Assembly (NCBI RefSeq): GCF_036417355.1 | Contig: NZ_CP143889.1 | Location: 1,984,001 to 2,048,000, forward strand | DNA length: 64,000 bases | Direction: 5' to 3' | DNA from: Akkermansia sp. RCC_12PD | GTDB taxonomy: Bacteria > Verrucomicrobiota > Verrucomicrobiia > Verrucomicrobiales > Akkermansiaceae | The notes under the pieces: generated by a model | Database searches by the model: none | The model's input: only the letters and a program-made list of their open reading frames with translations | What the model was told of the DNA's origin: nothing | Program-made: the position numbers and the translations under genes | Shown here: one piece after another, positions 17,978 through 27,597 of the stretch | Numbering within the stretch: the first letter of the stretch is position 1 | How the letters are laid out: every line of letters begins with the position of its first letter

Positions 17978-20044
17978 ATGGCCGGAAATTTGCTTCTGAC
18001 ATCCCCTCTGGAGACCTGCTCCTTCATCCGTCCCAAGGAACTGGCGGCGATGCAGGCGGCCGGAATGGCCGCTGTACGGGACCTGCTGTTCATGCTGCCC
18101 CGCAGGTATGAGGACCGCCGGATGTTCGACCGTTATGATTCCCTGTCCTCCGGCGCGCCCGTCTGCCTCCGCGGCCGGGTGGTGGACGTAGGCTGGAAAG
18201 GCTGGGGAGGGAAGGGCGGCAAGGGGCGCGGCAGGTACGTGGAAGCCGTTCTGGAGGATGAACAGTCCCTGGGGAATGCCCGTTTTTCCTGCCTGTGGTT
18301 CAGCATGCCGGGGATTGCCCGGATGCTGTGCGCTGGTCAGGAGATGATTGTGTACGGGCGCATGAAGCCCTACGGGAAGAAGTTGAGCATGGTTCATCCG
18401 GATTTCGAGTTGATCCGGGAGGGGGAGGACAATTCCATCCACCTGAACCGCATCGTGCCCGTGTACAGCGGCAGGATGGGCATTCCCGTGCGCAGGCTGC
18501 GGGAGATCGTCTGGGAGGCGTTGGAACAGTTGTCTCCGGAACCGGAACCTGAGATTTATGAATTTGTGCCCGGCGTTCCGTGCAAGACGGCGCTGCGCGA
18601 CCTCCATTTTCCCGGTTCCGCGGAAGCGCGGGACAAGGCGAGGCGGCGCTTTGCGCTGGAAGAGTGCCTGGCCCAGCAGTTGAACGTGGCTTACAGGCGC
18701 CGCCGTGCGGAGGCGGTTCCCGGCATGCAGACTGCGAGTTCCAGCCTCCTGGTCCGGGATTTGGCGGCGTCTCTGCCTTTTGAATTGACGGAAGCCCAGA
18801 AGCGCTGCGTGCGGGAGATTTACCGGGACATGAAGGCCCGCCGTTCCATGAACAGGCTGCTCCAGGGGGATGTGGGGTCCGGGAAGACGCTTGTGGCGCT
18901 GTGCGCGATGCTTCTGGCCGTGGAACACGGGTATTCCGCCGTGATGATGGCTCCCACCCAGATTCTGGCGGAACAGCATTACCTGAAGTTCAGGCAGATG
19001 CTGGACAAGCTGGATGTGCCCGTTTCCCTGGTGACGGCGGAGAGGAAGGAGGAATCCCACATTTCATTCGGCGGTCAGGGCGGCATTGTGGTGGGAACGC
19101 ACGCCCTGCTTTATGGGAAGAACGTGCCGGAACGCCTGGGTCTTGTCGTGATTGACGAACAGCACAAGTTCGGCGTGAATCAGCGGGAAAAGCTGATTGC
19201 GCGGGAGGAAAGGCCGGACGTGCTGGTGATGACGGCCACCCCCATTCCCCGGACGCTGACCCTGACTTTTTACGGGGATTTGGACGTTTCCATCCTGGAC
19301 GGCGTGCCGGGGGGCCGGGGAAAGGTAGTGACGGCCATCCGCACCGCAAAGGACAGGGAGAAGGTGGTCAAATTCGTCAGGGATCAGCTGGAGGAAGGCA
19401 GGCAGATTTACGTGGTTTCTCCGTTGATTGACGGGGAGGAGTCCCGGAAGGGAAAGGCCGTGACGAAGGAGCTGGACGAATGGAAGGCTCTCTTGCCCCA
19501 TGTGGATGTGGGGCTGCTGCACGGCAGGATGCCTGCGGAGGAGAAGGAGGCCGTCATGAAGGATTTCCGGAATAACCGGACCAGCGTGCTGGTTTCCACC
19601 ACGGTGGTGGAGGTGGGCGTGGACGTGCCTAACGCTACGGTGATGATTATCAATAATGCCGAAAATTTCGGCCTCTCCCAGCTTCACCAGCTCCGCGGGC
19701 GCATTGGCCGCGGAGCGCACAAGTCCTACTGTATTCTGATGACGGAAGCCCAGCCCGGAGATGAACAGTGGGAAAAGCTGCACATTGTGGAAACCACGTC
19801 CAACGGGTTTGACCTGGCGGAGCAGGATTTGAAACTCCGGGGGCCGGGAGACGTGCTGGGAACTTCCCAGAGCGGTCTGAAGGGAGTGCGGTTTGAGGAA
19901 TGGCTTTTGGACGCCCGGCTGATCCACCGCGGCAGGGAGCTGGCGGAAGCTATTCTGACGGAAGACCCGGACTTGAAATCCGCCAAATACCGCCCCCTCC
20001 GCTTTTTGTTAGAAAGCGGTGAAATGAAGCGGGTCGCCAATTAA
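17978..20044 (+). CDS. recG: ATP-dependent DNA helicase RecG
   Basis: Double-stranded DNA translocase that reverses stalled forks and branch-migrates Holliday junctions. From ATG 17978 it has 688 residues. The N-terminal wedge/OB domain ([18 protein letters not shown]) is followed by helicase lobes with [15 protein letters not shown] (motif I), [22 protein letters not shown] (motif II, the RecG-type DEQH), [10 protein letters not shown] (motif III), [14 protein letters not shown] and [15 protein letters not shown] (motif VI). A GTG at 17957 would add seven residues. No close Shine-Dalgarno decides between them. Confidence 0.95.
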   Translation: MAGNLLLTSPLETCSFIRPKELAAMQAAGMAAVRDLLFMLPRRYEDRRMFDRYDSLSSGAPVCLRGRVVDVGWKGWGGKGGKGRGRYVEAVLEDEQSLGNARFSCLWFSMPGIARMLCAGQEMIVYGRMKPYGKKLSMVHPDFELIREGEDNSIHLNRIVPVYSGRMGIPVRRLREIVWEALEQLSPEPEPEIYEFVPGVPCKTALRDLHFPGSAEARDKARRRFALEECLAQQLNVAYRRRRAEAVPGMQTASSSLLVRDLAASLPFELTEAQKRCVREIYRDMKARRSMNRLLQGDVGSGKTLVALCAMLLAVEHGYSAVMMAPTQILAEQHYLKFRQMLDKLDVPVSLVTAERKEESHISFGGQGGIVVGTHALLYGKNVPERLGLVVIDEQHKFGVNQREKLIAREERPDVLVMTATPIPRTLTLTFYGDLDVSILDGVPGGRGKVVTAIRTAKDREKVVKFVRDQLEEGRQIYVVSPLIDGEESRKGKAVTKELDEWKALLPHVDVGLLHGRMPAEEKEAVMKDFRNNRTSVLVSTTVVEVGVDVPNATVMIINNAENFGLSQLHQLRGRIGRGAHKSYCILMTEAQPGDEQWEKLHIVETTSNGFDLAEQDLKLRGPGDVLGTSQSGLKGVRFEEWLLDARLIHRGRELAEAILTEDPDLKSAKYRPLRFLLESGEMKRVAN

Positions 20045-20184
20045 TATTATCATCTGCAATCCTTTTGCCGCCAGTTGGTAAGGAGTGTATGACAAATACG
20101 TTTTGCAACGGTTTGTGTATTGGAATGAATCTAAAGATGCAAAGAGGAACACCTCTTCTTTTAACCCGAACAACCGATAAAACA

Positions 20185-20628
20185 ATGATTCAAACGTATC
20201 AAATACTCCCCGTGGTGGCGATCGTATGCTCCGCCTCCGCCATGGCCCAGAATGCGGTCGATCCCGTAGAGCTGGCTAAGCAGAATGTCGACCTGATTTC
20301 GTCCGCCAACAAGGTTCTGGACGACGTGAAGGACAATACGGCGGTCGCTATCGCCATCAAGCAGCTCGATGCTCTGACTCAGAAGGCCAAGCAATTGGAC
20401 AAGTCCATGGAAAATGTGAAGCTCACTTCCCAACAGGCTATCCGGATTACCAAACTTAATGGAGATGTCCAGGATACCATCGTGGACCTGCTGGAAAATT
20501 GCCAACGCATTCAGAAGGACAAGCTCATGACGCCCGCCCTGCTCAAGGCGGTGAACAACTTTGCCGCTGCCGCCAACATTGAAGTGGTAGAAACCATTAC
20601 GACCGTTGAGCAAATTGTGGAAGACTAA
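20185..20628 (+). CDS. Secreted helical protein of unknown function
   Basis: A 147-residue protein with a Sec signal peptide (MIQTYQILPVVAIVCSASAMA, cut before QNAV). The mature part is almost entirely predicted helix with heptad-like spacing (LISSANKVLDDVKDN, LDALTQKAKQLDKSMENVKL, DTIVDLLENCQRIQKDKL), suggesting a periplasmic coiled coil or helical bundle. The frame is open upstream to 20065, but those residues lack a signal peptide, so the Met at 20185 is preferred. I recognise no family. A terminator follows at 20659-20691. Confidence 0.65.
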   Translation: MIQTYQILPVVAIVCSASAMAQNAVDPVELAKQNVDLISSANKVLDDVKDNTAVAIAIKQLDALTQKAKQLDKSMENVKLTSQQAIRITKLNGDVQDTIVDLLENCQRIQKDKLMTPALLKAVNNFAAAANIEVVETITTVEQIVED

Positions 20629-20658
20629 ATAATCAGATTTTAAAGACCTTCAACTGTA

Positions 20659-20691
20659 AGGCCGCTTCTTCCATGTGGGGGAGCGGCTTTA
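20659..20691 (+). terminator. Putative intrinsic terminator
   Basis: The imperfect stem gccgcttcttcc / ggggagcggc has a strong 6-bp base (gccgct / agcggc) and is followed by tttatt. It sits 32 bases after the stop of the secreted helical protein. Confidence 0.6.
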
Positions 20692-20778
20692 TTGTGTACA
20701 GGCGGAGATAGAAGTTTTTAAATCATATTGACTTTTCATGGAATTATTCTAATGATTAGAAATAATTGATAATTTCTT

Positions 20779-23244
20779 ATGAACTATGGAATCATTAAGG
20801 TTTTAACAAGATTTTATTTAATTTTCCTCCTCTGTCTTGGAGCCTTTGAAACGGTTTCCGGAAAGGAAGAACCACAAGGGGAAGAACTTTCTTCTTTATT
20901 TCCTTCGTGTCCTGTCAAATTTGTAACGGATGTTCTGGCGGCGAAGGATGGTTCCTTATGGGTGGTGGGAGAGGGAGCCTGTGTTTACAGGCTGGAACCG
21001 GAATCCGGGATGCCCGGAGGTCATGGCAGATGGTTGCGCATGGATTATTTTCCGGGGTTTCCTCAAATGGAAGATTTCAGATGCGTAGCTCAGGATTTAA
21101 AGGGATGTATATGGGTCGGGACGGATAATGGAGGCGTCGCCGTCTTCAATGGAAAGGAATGGAAAATATATGACCGGAAAAATGCGTTGCCGGGCGATCG
21201 CGTCGTGGACATAGCCGTATCACCCGTAACCGGGGAAGTGGCTGTAGCTACTTCCGGCGGAGTAGCGGTTTACGATTCGCGGGAGGGAAGGTGGGACTGC
21301 CTGAACCGCAGCAATGGTTTGTATTCCGATCAGGTGCAGTCGCTGGAGTTTGACGCCAGGGGAAGACTGTGGCTGGCTTATTCCTGTGGAGGCGTGGGCA
21401 TGAGAACCCGAAAGGAGGGAAAGTTCCAGTGGACGCATCATCAGGCTCCCTGGTATTGGGACAGGAATCAATATATCCGGCAACCGGAAAATTCTTCCGG
21501 AGAGGGATTGCCTTCCAATTTGTGCAATGCCATTTTGTCCCTCAAGAATGGCTCCATCATTGTAGGAACCTGTAATGGCCTCGCCTTCCGGTCGGTGACG
21601 GGGAAATGGACCTATTTAAGAGGTAGGGATTATCAGGATAAAAACAGGGGAGTGTACAAGGCCAGGACGAAAGAGGGTAAAAAGAAATTTCCCGCTAATG
21701 CATTGCTCAGTGAAGATTACGTGACCACTCTTGCAGAAACGAAGCACGGTTTATGGGTAGGGTTCCGGGAAAAAGGGGCCGCTCTACTGGATCCAAAGAC
21801 AAACAAAGTCCTAAAATGCTATGACGGAGGCAGGAATCATCCCATACCCTGTTCCTATGTTACGGCGATTGCTGAACTTGCAGATGGGACAGTGCTGGGA
21901 GGAACTTATGGCGGCGGTATTGTGTGCCTGGAAAAAGGCGCGGAAACATGGAAGAAGCTGCCGGTAGCGGAACTTCATGATTCAGCGTTTCCCGGGGAAG
22001 AAAAAATCGTTTCTCTTCAAAAGATCAAACAGGGCTTGGAGAGCTGCAAAGCTGTTGAAAAGTCTTCACAGAGTTGCGTCTATCAAGGGGAGGATTGGTC
22101 TACGCTTGGGAATTGGTGTGAACGGTATGGACAGTCCTATGCCTATTTGTGCGCTATCAATTCCCCCAGCGATGTAGTGTATAATCCTGGTGTCTTCATT
22201 TCTGTAAGAGGAGCGATGGGATATCACCGTTATCCTAAGGATAGTTTGAGAAGATGGTGTCATTGGGCGGGAGTTCCGGAGAAAAAGAACGTGCTTTTTT
22301 GTCCGGAAATTTGTAATCGGATTGAAGCGGAATGGGATGATCATGGAGAGGTTTATCCTTCTTCTTTTGATGGGCCTGATATTTGGGCCAAAATTGTTTT
22401 GCCGGAAGGAAGGTTTTTGGTGTCCTTGTATTTTTATAATCCCAATGGGCATCAAAAGGCGACGGCTAAAAGAGATTTTCTGATTGAAGTTCGCCAAAGT
22501 TCCATTCCAAGGAATTTGAATCAGCAGGTGTTTTCCGCCTGGCATTATTTACTGCCGGAAAAGGAGATGCTGGATATGGTATCGAAAAAAGTTTTGGCCC
22601 GTGCCAGGGTAAACTATTTTACGAGGCACGGAGTCTACAAGAATTTCATCATGGAAGGAGGGAAGGCCTACTATGTAAGGGTTGTACGCAACGGCTCCTT
22701 CAACACTATTTGGAACGGCATTTTTATTAGTCCCGTTATTAAGGCAAAGAGTTATCATCCAGTTTGTACGAAAGGATTGATAGAGTATGCCGGCATCTAT
22801 CCTCAAAAACGTGTGTTGGAGGATTCGGAAATCAACATCCTGTACCGTGAATTATCCGAAGCTTACCAACGCTGCAATGACGCAGCTATGATTCCGAACT
22901 TTCATCAATTAATGCTTTCCCTGTTCAGGCATGCAGAGAAGGAAGAAACGCTTCATGAAAGTCTCCTTTACAATTTGCGCTGGGATTTGAAAATAGCGGA
23001 TGTCCGGGACGCGGAAGAATTTGAGGACATCATGAAGAAGTCATGGTTTGCGCTGCAGGATAAATATCCGCTCTATCAGTCTCGGAACTGGTCCCCCTAC
23101 GCTCCACGGACTATTCCTTTTTCCGTGAAAGAAACGAGATTAATGAAGAGGCTGGGAATTGATTGGAAAGAATATCTTCCTGGAAAGAAATCAGAAGCAG
23201 AAATTCAGGCCATGCATGATTTTCTGGAAAAACAGAATCAATAA
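20779..23244 (+). CDS. Secreted two-component-regulator-propeller-like protein
   Basis: An 821-residue exported protein with an N-terminal signal peptide ending near VSG (residue 28). Residues about 45-400 hold repeated propeller blades of the Reg_prop type: KDGSLWVVGEGACVYRL, LKGCIWVGTDNGGVAVFNG, ARGRLWLAYSCGGVGM and ADGTVLGGTYGGGIV. In hybrid two-component systems such blades form the sensor, but this protein has no TM helix, kinase or receiver after them. The remaining 400 residues are a soluble domain of unknown type, with a beta-rich part (about 430-640) and a helical tail. It may bind glycans or peptides outside the cell. The local base composition is slightly AT-richer than the neighbours. 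Confidence 0.65.
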   Translation: MNYGIIKVLTRFYLIFLLCLGAFETVSGKEEPQGEELSSLFPSCPVKFVTDVLAAKDGSLWVVGEGACVYRLEPESGMPGGHGRWLRMDYFPGFPQMEDFRCVAQDLKGCIWVGTDNGGVAVFNGKEWKIYDRKNALPGDRVVDIAVSPVTGEVAVATSGGVAVYDSREGRWDCLNRSNGLYSDQVQSLEFDARGRLWLAYSCGGVGMRTRKEGKFQWTHHQAPWYWDRNQYIRQPENSSGEGLPSNLCNAILSLKNGSIIVGTCNGLAFRSVTGKWTYLRGRDYQDKNRGVYKARTKEGKKKFPANALLSEDYVTTLAETKHGLWVGFREKGAALLDPKTNKVLKCYDGGRNHPIPCSYVTAIAELADGTVLGGTYGGGIVCLEKGAETWKKLPVAELHDSAFPGEEKIVSLQKIKQGLESCKAVEKSSQSCVYQGEDWSTLGNWCERYGQSYAYLCAINSPSDVVYNPGVFISVRGAMGYHRYPKDSLRRWCHWAGVPEKKNVLFCPEICNRIEAEWDDHGEVYPSSFDGPDIWAKIVLPEGRFLVSLYFYNPNGHQKATAKRDFLIEVRQSSIPRNLNQQVFSAWHYLLPEKEMLDMVSKKVLARARVNYFTRHGVYKNFIMEGGKAYYVRVVRNGSFNTIWNGIFISPVIKAKSYHPVCTKGLIEYAGIYPQKRVLEDSEINILYRELSEAYQRCNDAAMIPNFHQLMLSLFRHAEKEETLHESLLYNLRWDLKIADVRDAEEFEDIMKKSWFALQDKYPLYQSRNWSPYAPRTIPFSVKETRLMKRLGIDWKEYLPGKKSEAEIQAMHDFLEKQNQ

Positions 23245-23259
23245 AAATAATTAAGATCT

Positions 23260-23709
23260 ATGAATAAAATTGTATTTTTAGCCGTTTGTTGTGCATTATT
23301 CGGCATCATGTCTCCTACAAGGGCGGAGCAGCAATTACATTTGCAAATGTTCCCGGAGGTCAAGCTCAATGATATCAACGATCCGGCAAATTTTGATGAA
23401 AGCTGGAATGGAGAAACGATGATTTGTTTCTCAAAAGGGGAGATTAATCCGGATATCAATGAGGAGGGACAGCCGATGGGAACTTATGAATGGAAATTTT
23501 CTTTGCCTGTGGCAGGTATACAGCCACCTAAAGGGGAAGCTCCATTGCCGATTTATCCCGATGTGTTACATATTGCACCGTTTCCTCTTCCTGAGGGGAA
23601 AAAATGGATCATGATTTCTTTTGAACTTATCGTTTTTTATGTGGAAGGAAATGTCGCGAAAACAGATGGTGATGCCATTGCCTTTTCTGTTCTTGATAAA
23701 AAGAAATAG
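23260..23709 (+). CDS. Small secreted protein of unknown function
   Basis: A 149-residue protein with a Sec signal peptide (MNKIVFLAVCCALFGIMSPTRA, cut before EQQ). The mature part is short and beta-rich, with Pro-rich turns (GIQPPKGEAPLPIYPDVLHIAPFPLPEGKKW) and ends DGDAIAFSVLDKKK. It starts 15 bases after the propeller protein and is probably cotranscribed with it. The ending is reminiscent of GNAIAFNVTMDKK in the damaged gene at 51514-52723, so both may belong to one secreted family. No function is known. Confidence 0.6.
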   Translation: MNKIVFLAVCCALFGIMSPTRAEQQLHLQMFPEVKLNDINDPANFDESWNGETMICFSKGEINPDINEEGQPMGTYEWKFSLPVAGIQPPKGEAPLPIYPDVLHIAPFPLPEGKKWIMISFELIVFYVEGNVAKTDGDAIAFSVLDKKK

Positions 23710-23746
23710 AGAAAAACGTCAGTAGTTTGCTGAGGACACAAACAGG

Positions 23747-26700
23747 TCATTTTCCCATTTGAGGGTTGGGGTTTCTTGCCGGGGCCAGATATCCCGTGCC
23801 AGGTTCCGTGTCCATTGCGGGGAGAAGGTTCCTGTGGCGCGGCAGGGATTTGGCGCGGGAAATTGCGGAGCATGGATCAAGTATGTTGCCGAAGGTGATG
23901 GCGCCCATTGGGCATGCAAGCTGGCAGGCGGTTTGCGCCGCGCCGTCCGGCAGGAGCAGATCCTTGTCCGTGATGCGGATGGAGGTGGAGGGCTCCCCGG
24001 GATGTTTCTTCATCAAACGGGATTTGTGCCGGATTTTGGCGCGCTCCACCATCTGGACGCAATAGGTGCATTTTTCCATGACGCCGCGGGAGCGGACCGT
24101 CACATTCGGGTTGCGCTGGAGGTGCGTGGCTTGTTCCGATGCCCTGGCGTAGTCAAAGAAGTTGAAGCGGCGCGCCTTGTACGGGCAGTTGGTGGCGCAG
24201 TACCGCGTTCCCCAGCACCGGGCGTACACCATGGCGTTGAGCCCTTCCGTGGTGTGGACGGTGGCGTTGACCGGGCAGACGGATTCGCACGGAGCCCTGC
24301 CGCATTGCTGGCAGGCCACGGGTATGGCGGTCATGGCTCCCGTGTTCGTGAAGTACTTGTCGATGCGTATCCAGTCCAGGGCGCGCCCTTTCGCCATTTG
24401 GTCGCGTCCGACCACGGGTATGTTGTTTTCCGCCCGGCAGGCCACCAGGCACGCGTTGCAGCCGATGCAGCGTGACGTGTCAATGGCCATTTTCCATTGA
24501 TAGACGGTGTCTGCGCGTGGGGAAGCAAAGGGGAGGGATGTTTTTCCGGAAAGCTTCGTGAACGGGGAGGGCTGAACCACCGGGCTTTGGATGGCTTCCG
24601 TCCGCTCCGGAAGGGGATGCAGCGTTATTTGCGTCAGTGAAATGCCGTAACCGTGAAAAGTTATTGTCTCTTCAAGTACGGTTTTTTTGTTTTCAGGTTT
24701 GGCGGGGGGGAGCTGTTCCTTTTGTTCCCCGGAAGCTGGGATTTCCTGAAACTCGAAGACCCCGGAGTCCGATTTCAGGGAATGCCCCGTGCGGTTTTTC
24801 AAAGCGTATCCGTTGGAATGTTCCTGCCCCTCCGCCGCAGGGTTGATGCCGCCGTATCCCAGAGGGAAGACGATCAGGTTGTCCGCCACGCCGGGAATGG
24901 GGCACAGGATAGCTTCCGTCCGTCCGGCGGGAGTGTCAAGGACGCAGAGGGCCGGGGTGGAGTCCCTGCCGCCCAATTTGCGGAAGGTAGCGGGGGATAC
25001 TTGGGCGGAGGCCGTCCAGCTCACGCCCGTGACAGGGTCCGGGCATTCCTGCATCCAGGCGTTACGCTTCCAGCGGCCGTCTCCGATGCAGTAGTCCGGA
25101 AGGAATTGCAGCTCCAGCATGTCCTTTTTCAAAAGAAAATATCCATAGGCCGGAGAGGCTGAACAAGAGGCTTTTGCCAGGGCTTCAGCCTGGCGCGTCT
25201 CCTCCTGCGGCGACAGGGGGGCATAGGCGGTCTCTTCCGAATAGCCGCGCTGGAGGGCCTGCGTCCATGCGGCGGTCTTGTTTTCCGGGTTGACGGCGCG
25301 TTCAAAGCACTTGCGCGCGCGGTGATAAACGGGGGAGAGGTGAGCGGGCGAGTTGTCAGCCGTGATGAGCTGGCCCTTGGTGGAAAGCAGCCCGGAGAGG
25401 ACTTCTTCCGCGGATATGCCTCCGTACAGGGGAAGCATGACGGGCTGGCGGTAGCAGTACCTTCCGCGGCAGTCCCGTTCCACTCCCCAGGATTCCAGAG
25501 GATGGGCTCCTGGCAGGTGCCAGCGGCAGACGCGTGAAGTCTCGTCTTCGTACATGCCCAGGTGGATGCTTTCCGTCTGGGCCAGCGCGGCGGCCAGCGC
25601 GGCTCCTTGTTCCGCATCCAGCACGGGGTTTCCTGCATCCAGCAGAAAGGCTATGTCCACCTTTTTCCGTTCAATGTCCCGGATGAAATCGTCCAAGGTG
25701 CCGCGCGGGGCTGGGCCGGGGGCATCCAGAAGCTGGATGCACGGGCCGATGGCCCCGAGTATTTGATTGATTTCCCAGACACGGGGAGCCAGCTCCGGGC
25801 GGGATTCTCCCAGCAGGACCAGGCTTTCCCCCGGATGGCTGCACAGATCCTCCGCGCACTGTTCAATCCATTCCCGTTCCCTGCTGGTCAGGGGAAAGGC
25901 GGGCAGGCGGGATTCTCGCAGAACGAAGGAAGAGGATGTTTTTTTACGGATATGGAAATGCAGTTCTTCTAGGAAGAATTCCAGGCGTGCCGGAGATACG
26001 GGAAGGCGGTGGTCGGCATAGGCTCCCGTGAGGGAAACGCGGCCTTCCACGGCGTACAGGCGCGTGCGGTCCTGGTTGCCCTCCTTGTAATTCAGCCCTT
26101 CCGGAGAACGGGCCGCGATGAATTCCCGCGTATTGCCGTACGGGTTTTCATGCAGGAAATCGCAGTCCAGGGCCAGGATGCGTCTGGCGCGCGCGAAGCG
26201 GACGCGGAAGCGGATGCCGTCCGGCAGAGCCGTCTGCATGGCGGCGCCGGGAGTGGGAACGGGGGAATACGCGTATGTGCGGACATGGGGGTTCTTCCTC
26301 CTGATTTCCTCCAGCATGGAGTGCAGCAGCGGGGAGTCCGAGGGAGGCAGAAGGATGCCGATGCGGCCGCCGTCCTTCAAATTGCGTGACCACGAGGAAA
26401 AAGCCCCACGGAATTCATCTTCCGGCGCCTGCTTGCCGTTGAAGAGAACGTGCCTGCTGCGTCCGGGATCGTAAAGGTCCAGAATGGAGGCCTGCACTGA
26501 GGCCGTCAGCCCGGGCCCTTCCGGGTATTGCAGGGAGGGCAGCAGCTTGACGGGCCTGCCTTCATAACATGCCGCCAGTACGGGTTGGGCGCTTCCTCCC
26601 CGGGACAGGCAGGTGGCGTAGGCCGTTTCCACGCCGGGGACGGACCATTCCGGTCCTTCGTTGTAGGGTACCAGGTATTTTTCCACGCGGCGACAGGCGG

Positions 26701-26911
26701 GCAGCGCCAGGCCCATCAGGGCCACTCCGGCCCCCATCCATTTCATGAAGGAACGGCGGGACATTTCCCGTTCTTCTTCCGGAAGAAAGGCGGGATGGTC
26801 ATGCGGAATATCGTTCCGGGGGAATGGCGGTTGCGGAGTCAAGTTGGGGTAGGCGTGAATGATTGATGAATGGGAACGGCTTTTTTTAGGAAATCCGGGG
26901 GATGAAATCAA
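23747..26911 (-). CDS. actB: Alternative complex III subunit B, molybdopterin-oxidoreductase-like iron-sulfur protein
   Basis: The large periplasmic electron-transfer subunit of alternative complex III, a quinol:acceptor oxidoreductase. A Tat-like SRRSFMKWMGAGVALMGLALPAC lies at residues 51-73. The middle is a molybdopterin-oxidoreductase fold that in this family lacks the cofactor. The C-terminal ferredoxin-like part has four Cys clusters: CIGCNACLVAC, CQQCGRAPCESVCP, CWGTRYCATNCP, and CTYC...CQLACP. The first codon used here is TTG at 26911; an ATG at 26764 right at the RR motif is the alternative. ActC to ActF would normally follow but do not. The gene has drifted from actA by an inserted DUF6714 gene. 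Confidence 0.85.
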   Translation of the reverse strand: MISSPGFPKKSRSHSSIIHAYPNLTPQPPFPRNDIPHDHPAFLPEEEREMSRRSFMKWMGAGVALMGLALPACRRVEKYLVPYNEGPEWSVPGVETAYATCLSRGGSAQPVLAACYEGRPVKLLPSLQYPEGPGLTASVQASILDLYDPGRSRHVLFNGKQAPEDEFRGAFSSWSRNLKDGGRIGILLPPSDSPLLHSMLEEIRRKNPHVRTYAYSPVPTPGAAMQTALPDGIRFRVRFARARRILALDCDFLHENPYGNTREFIAARSPEGLNYKEGNQDRTRLYAVEGRVSLTGAYADHRLPVSPARLEFFLEELHFHIRKKTSSSFVLRESRLPAFPLTSREREWIEQCAEDLCSHPGESLVLLGESRPELAPRVWEINQILGAIGPCIQLLDAPGPAPRGTLDDFIRDIERKKVDIAFLLDAGNPVLDAEQGAALAAALAQTESIHLGMYEDETSRVCRWHLPGAHPLESWGVERDCRGRYCYRQPVMLPLYGGISAEEVLSGLLSTKGQLITADNSPAHLSPVYHRARKCFERAVNPENKTAAWTQALQRGYSEETAYAPLSPQEETRQAEALAKASCSASPAYGYFLLKKDMLELQFLPDYCIGDGRWKRNAWMQECPDPVTGVSWTASAQVSPATFRKLGGRDSTPALCVLDTPAGRTEAILCPIPGVADNLIVFPLGYGGINPAAEGQEHSNGYALKNRTGHSLKSDSGVFEFQEIPASGEQKEQLPPAKPENKKTVLEETITFHGYGISLTQITLHPLPERTEAIQSPVVQPSPFTKLSGKTSLPFASPRADTVYQWKMAIDTSRCIGCNACLVACRAENNIPVVGRDQMAKGRALDWIRIDKYFTNTGAMTAIPVACQQCGRAPCESVCPVNATVHTTEGLNAMVYARCWGTRYCATNCPYKARRFNFFDYARASEQATHLQRNPNVTVRSRGVMEKCTYCVQMVERAKIRHKSRLMKKHPGEPSTSIRITDKDLLLPDGAAQTACQLACPMGAITFGNILDPCSAISRAKSLPRHRNLLPAMDTEPGTGYLAPARNPNPQMGK

Positions 26912-26959
26912 GCGGTGAATGCCGCCTGTTTTCGTCGTTCGGAGTTATGAAGGGAAAGT

Positions 26960-27496
26960 TCAGGGGCTGCAATCCTCTCGCTGGCGGTATTCGATGAAGT
27001 TGATCACGGCCTCAAGCTGCCGGTCATTCAGCAGGACGGCCTGGGATTCGTAAATGCCGCAGTTTTCCGGAACCAGGGGCAGGTAGTCCAGAGCATCAAA
27101 ATCTCCGAGCTGGCCGCGGAGGTCCAGCGTCAGCCATGCGGGCAGAAGAAAGCGGTATCCTCTGGGATCGGTAAAATTCAGTGCGTCCCAGCATGTCCGG
27201 GCCATGGCGGGTGTGATGCGGCGCCAGTCGCTCCGTTCTTCAGAGGGGGCGACAGCAGCACATACTTCTTTGGGAGCGTACATGTCCAGGAGCTGTGTGG
27301 TCATTAGCCCGATGCCATCTTCCAGCGTGACGCCGTCAAAGGCGGCGTCAATTTGTTCAATCAGGGCTTTTTCCTCGCGTGAAAGGGGTTTGGGCGGGGG
27401 AAAGGGCTTGGCGAATTCCTGCCGGAAATACGCCAGAACATGCGCCGCCGCCTGTTCCGGTTCGCTGTCGTAAATGATGTCCAGGGATAGTTCCAT
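26960..27496 (-). CDS. DUF6714 family protein
   Basis: A 178-residue cytoplasmic protein from MELSLDIIYDS. The segments LIEQIDAAFDGVTLEDGIGLM, SDWRRITPAM and LNFTDPRGYRFLLPAWLTLDL match what I know of DUF6714, a family of unknown function defined by an acidic start and a D-P-x-G-x-R-F-x-L-P-A core. Its position between actA and actB on the same strand is odd, since it has no export signal or redox motif. It may have inserted into the operon, or may assist its regulation. The frame is open upstream to 27643, but that part overlaps actA and looks unlike the family. Confidence 0.7.
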   Translation of the reverse strand: MELSLDIIYDSEPEQAAAHVLAYFRQEFAKPFPPPKPLSREEKALIEQIDAAFDGVTLEDGIGLMTTQLLDMYAPKEVCAAVAPSEERSDWRRITPAMARTCWDALNFTDPRGYRFLLPAWLTLDLRGQLGDFDALDYLPLVPENCGIYESQAVLLNDRQLEAVINFIEYRQREDCSP

Positions 27497-27597
27497 GAGT
27501 CCATGATACAGGAACGGTGCGGTGTTCCGCCATCGCGGAGATGGAAGGGTACGTGACTGGAAAGTCATGTTTCCGGGTGGTCTCCCGGATATGGCGG

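Noticed and set aside
15179-19060. A 1293-codon frame ending with pckG
   Set aside because: The extra 685 N-terminal codons are antisense to recG and the amidase gene. The PEPCK family start is MSTTHEAAK at 17005.
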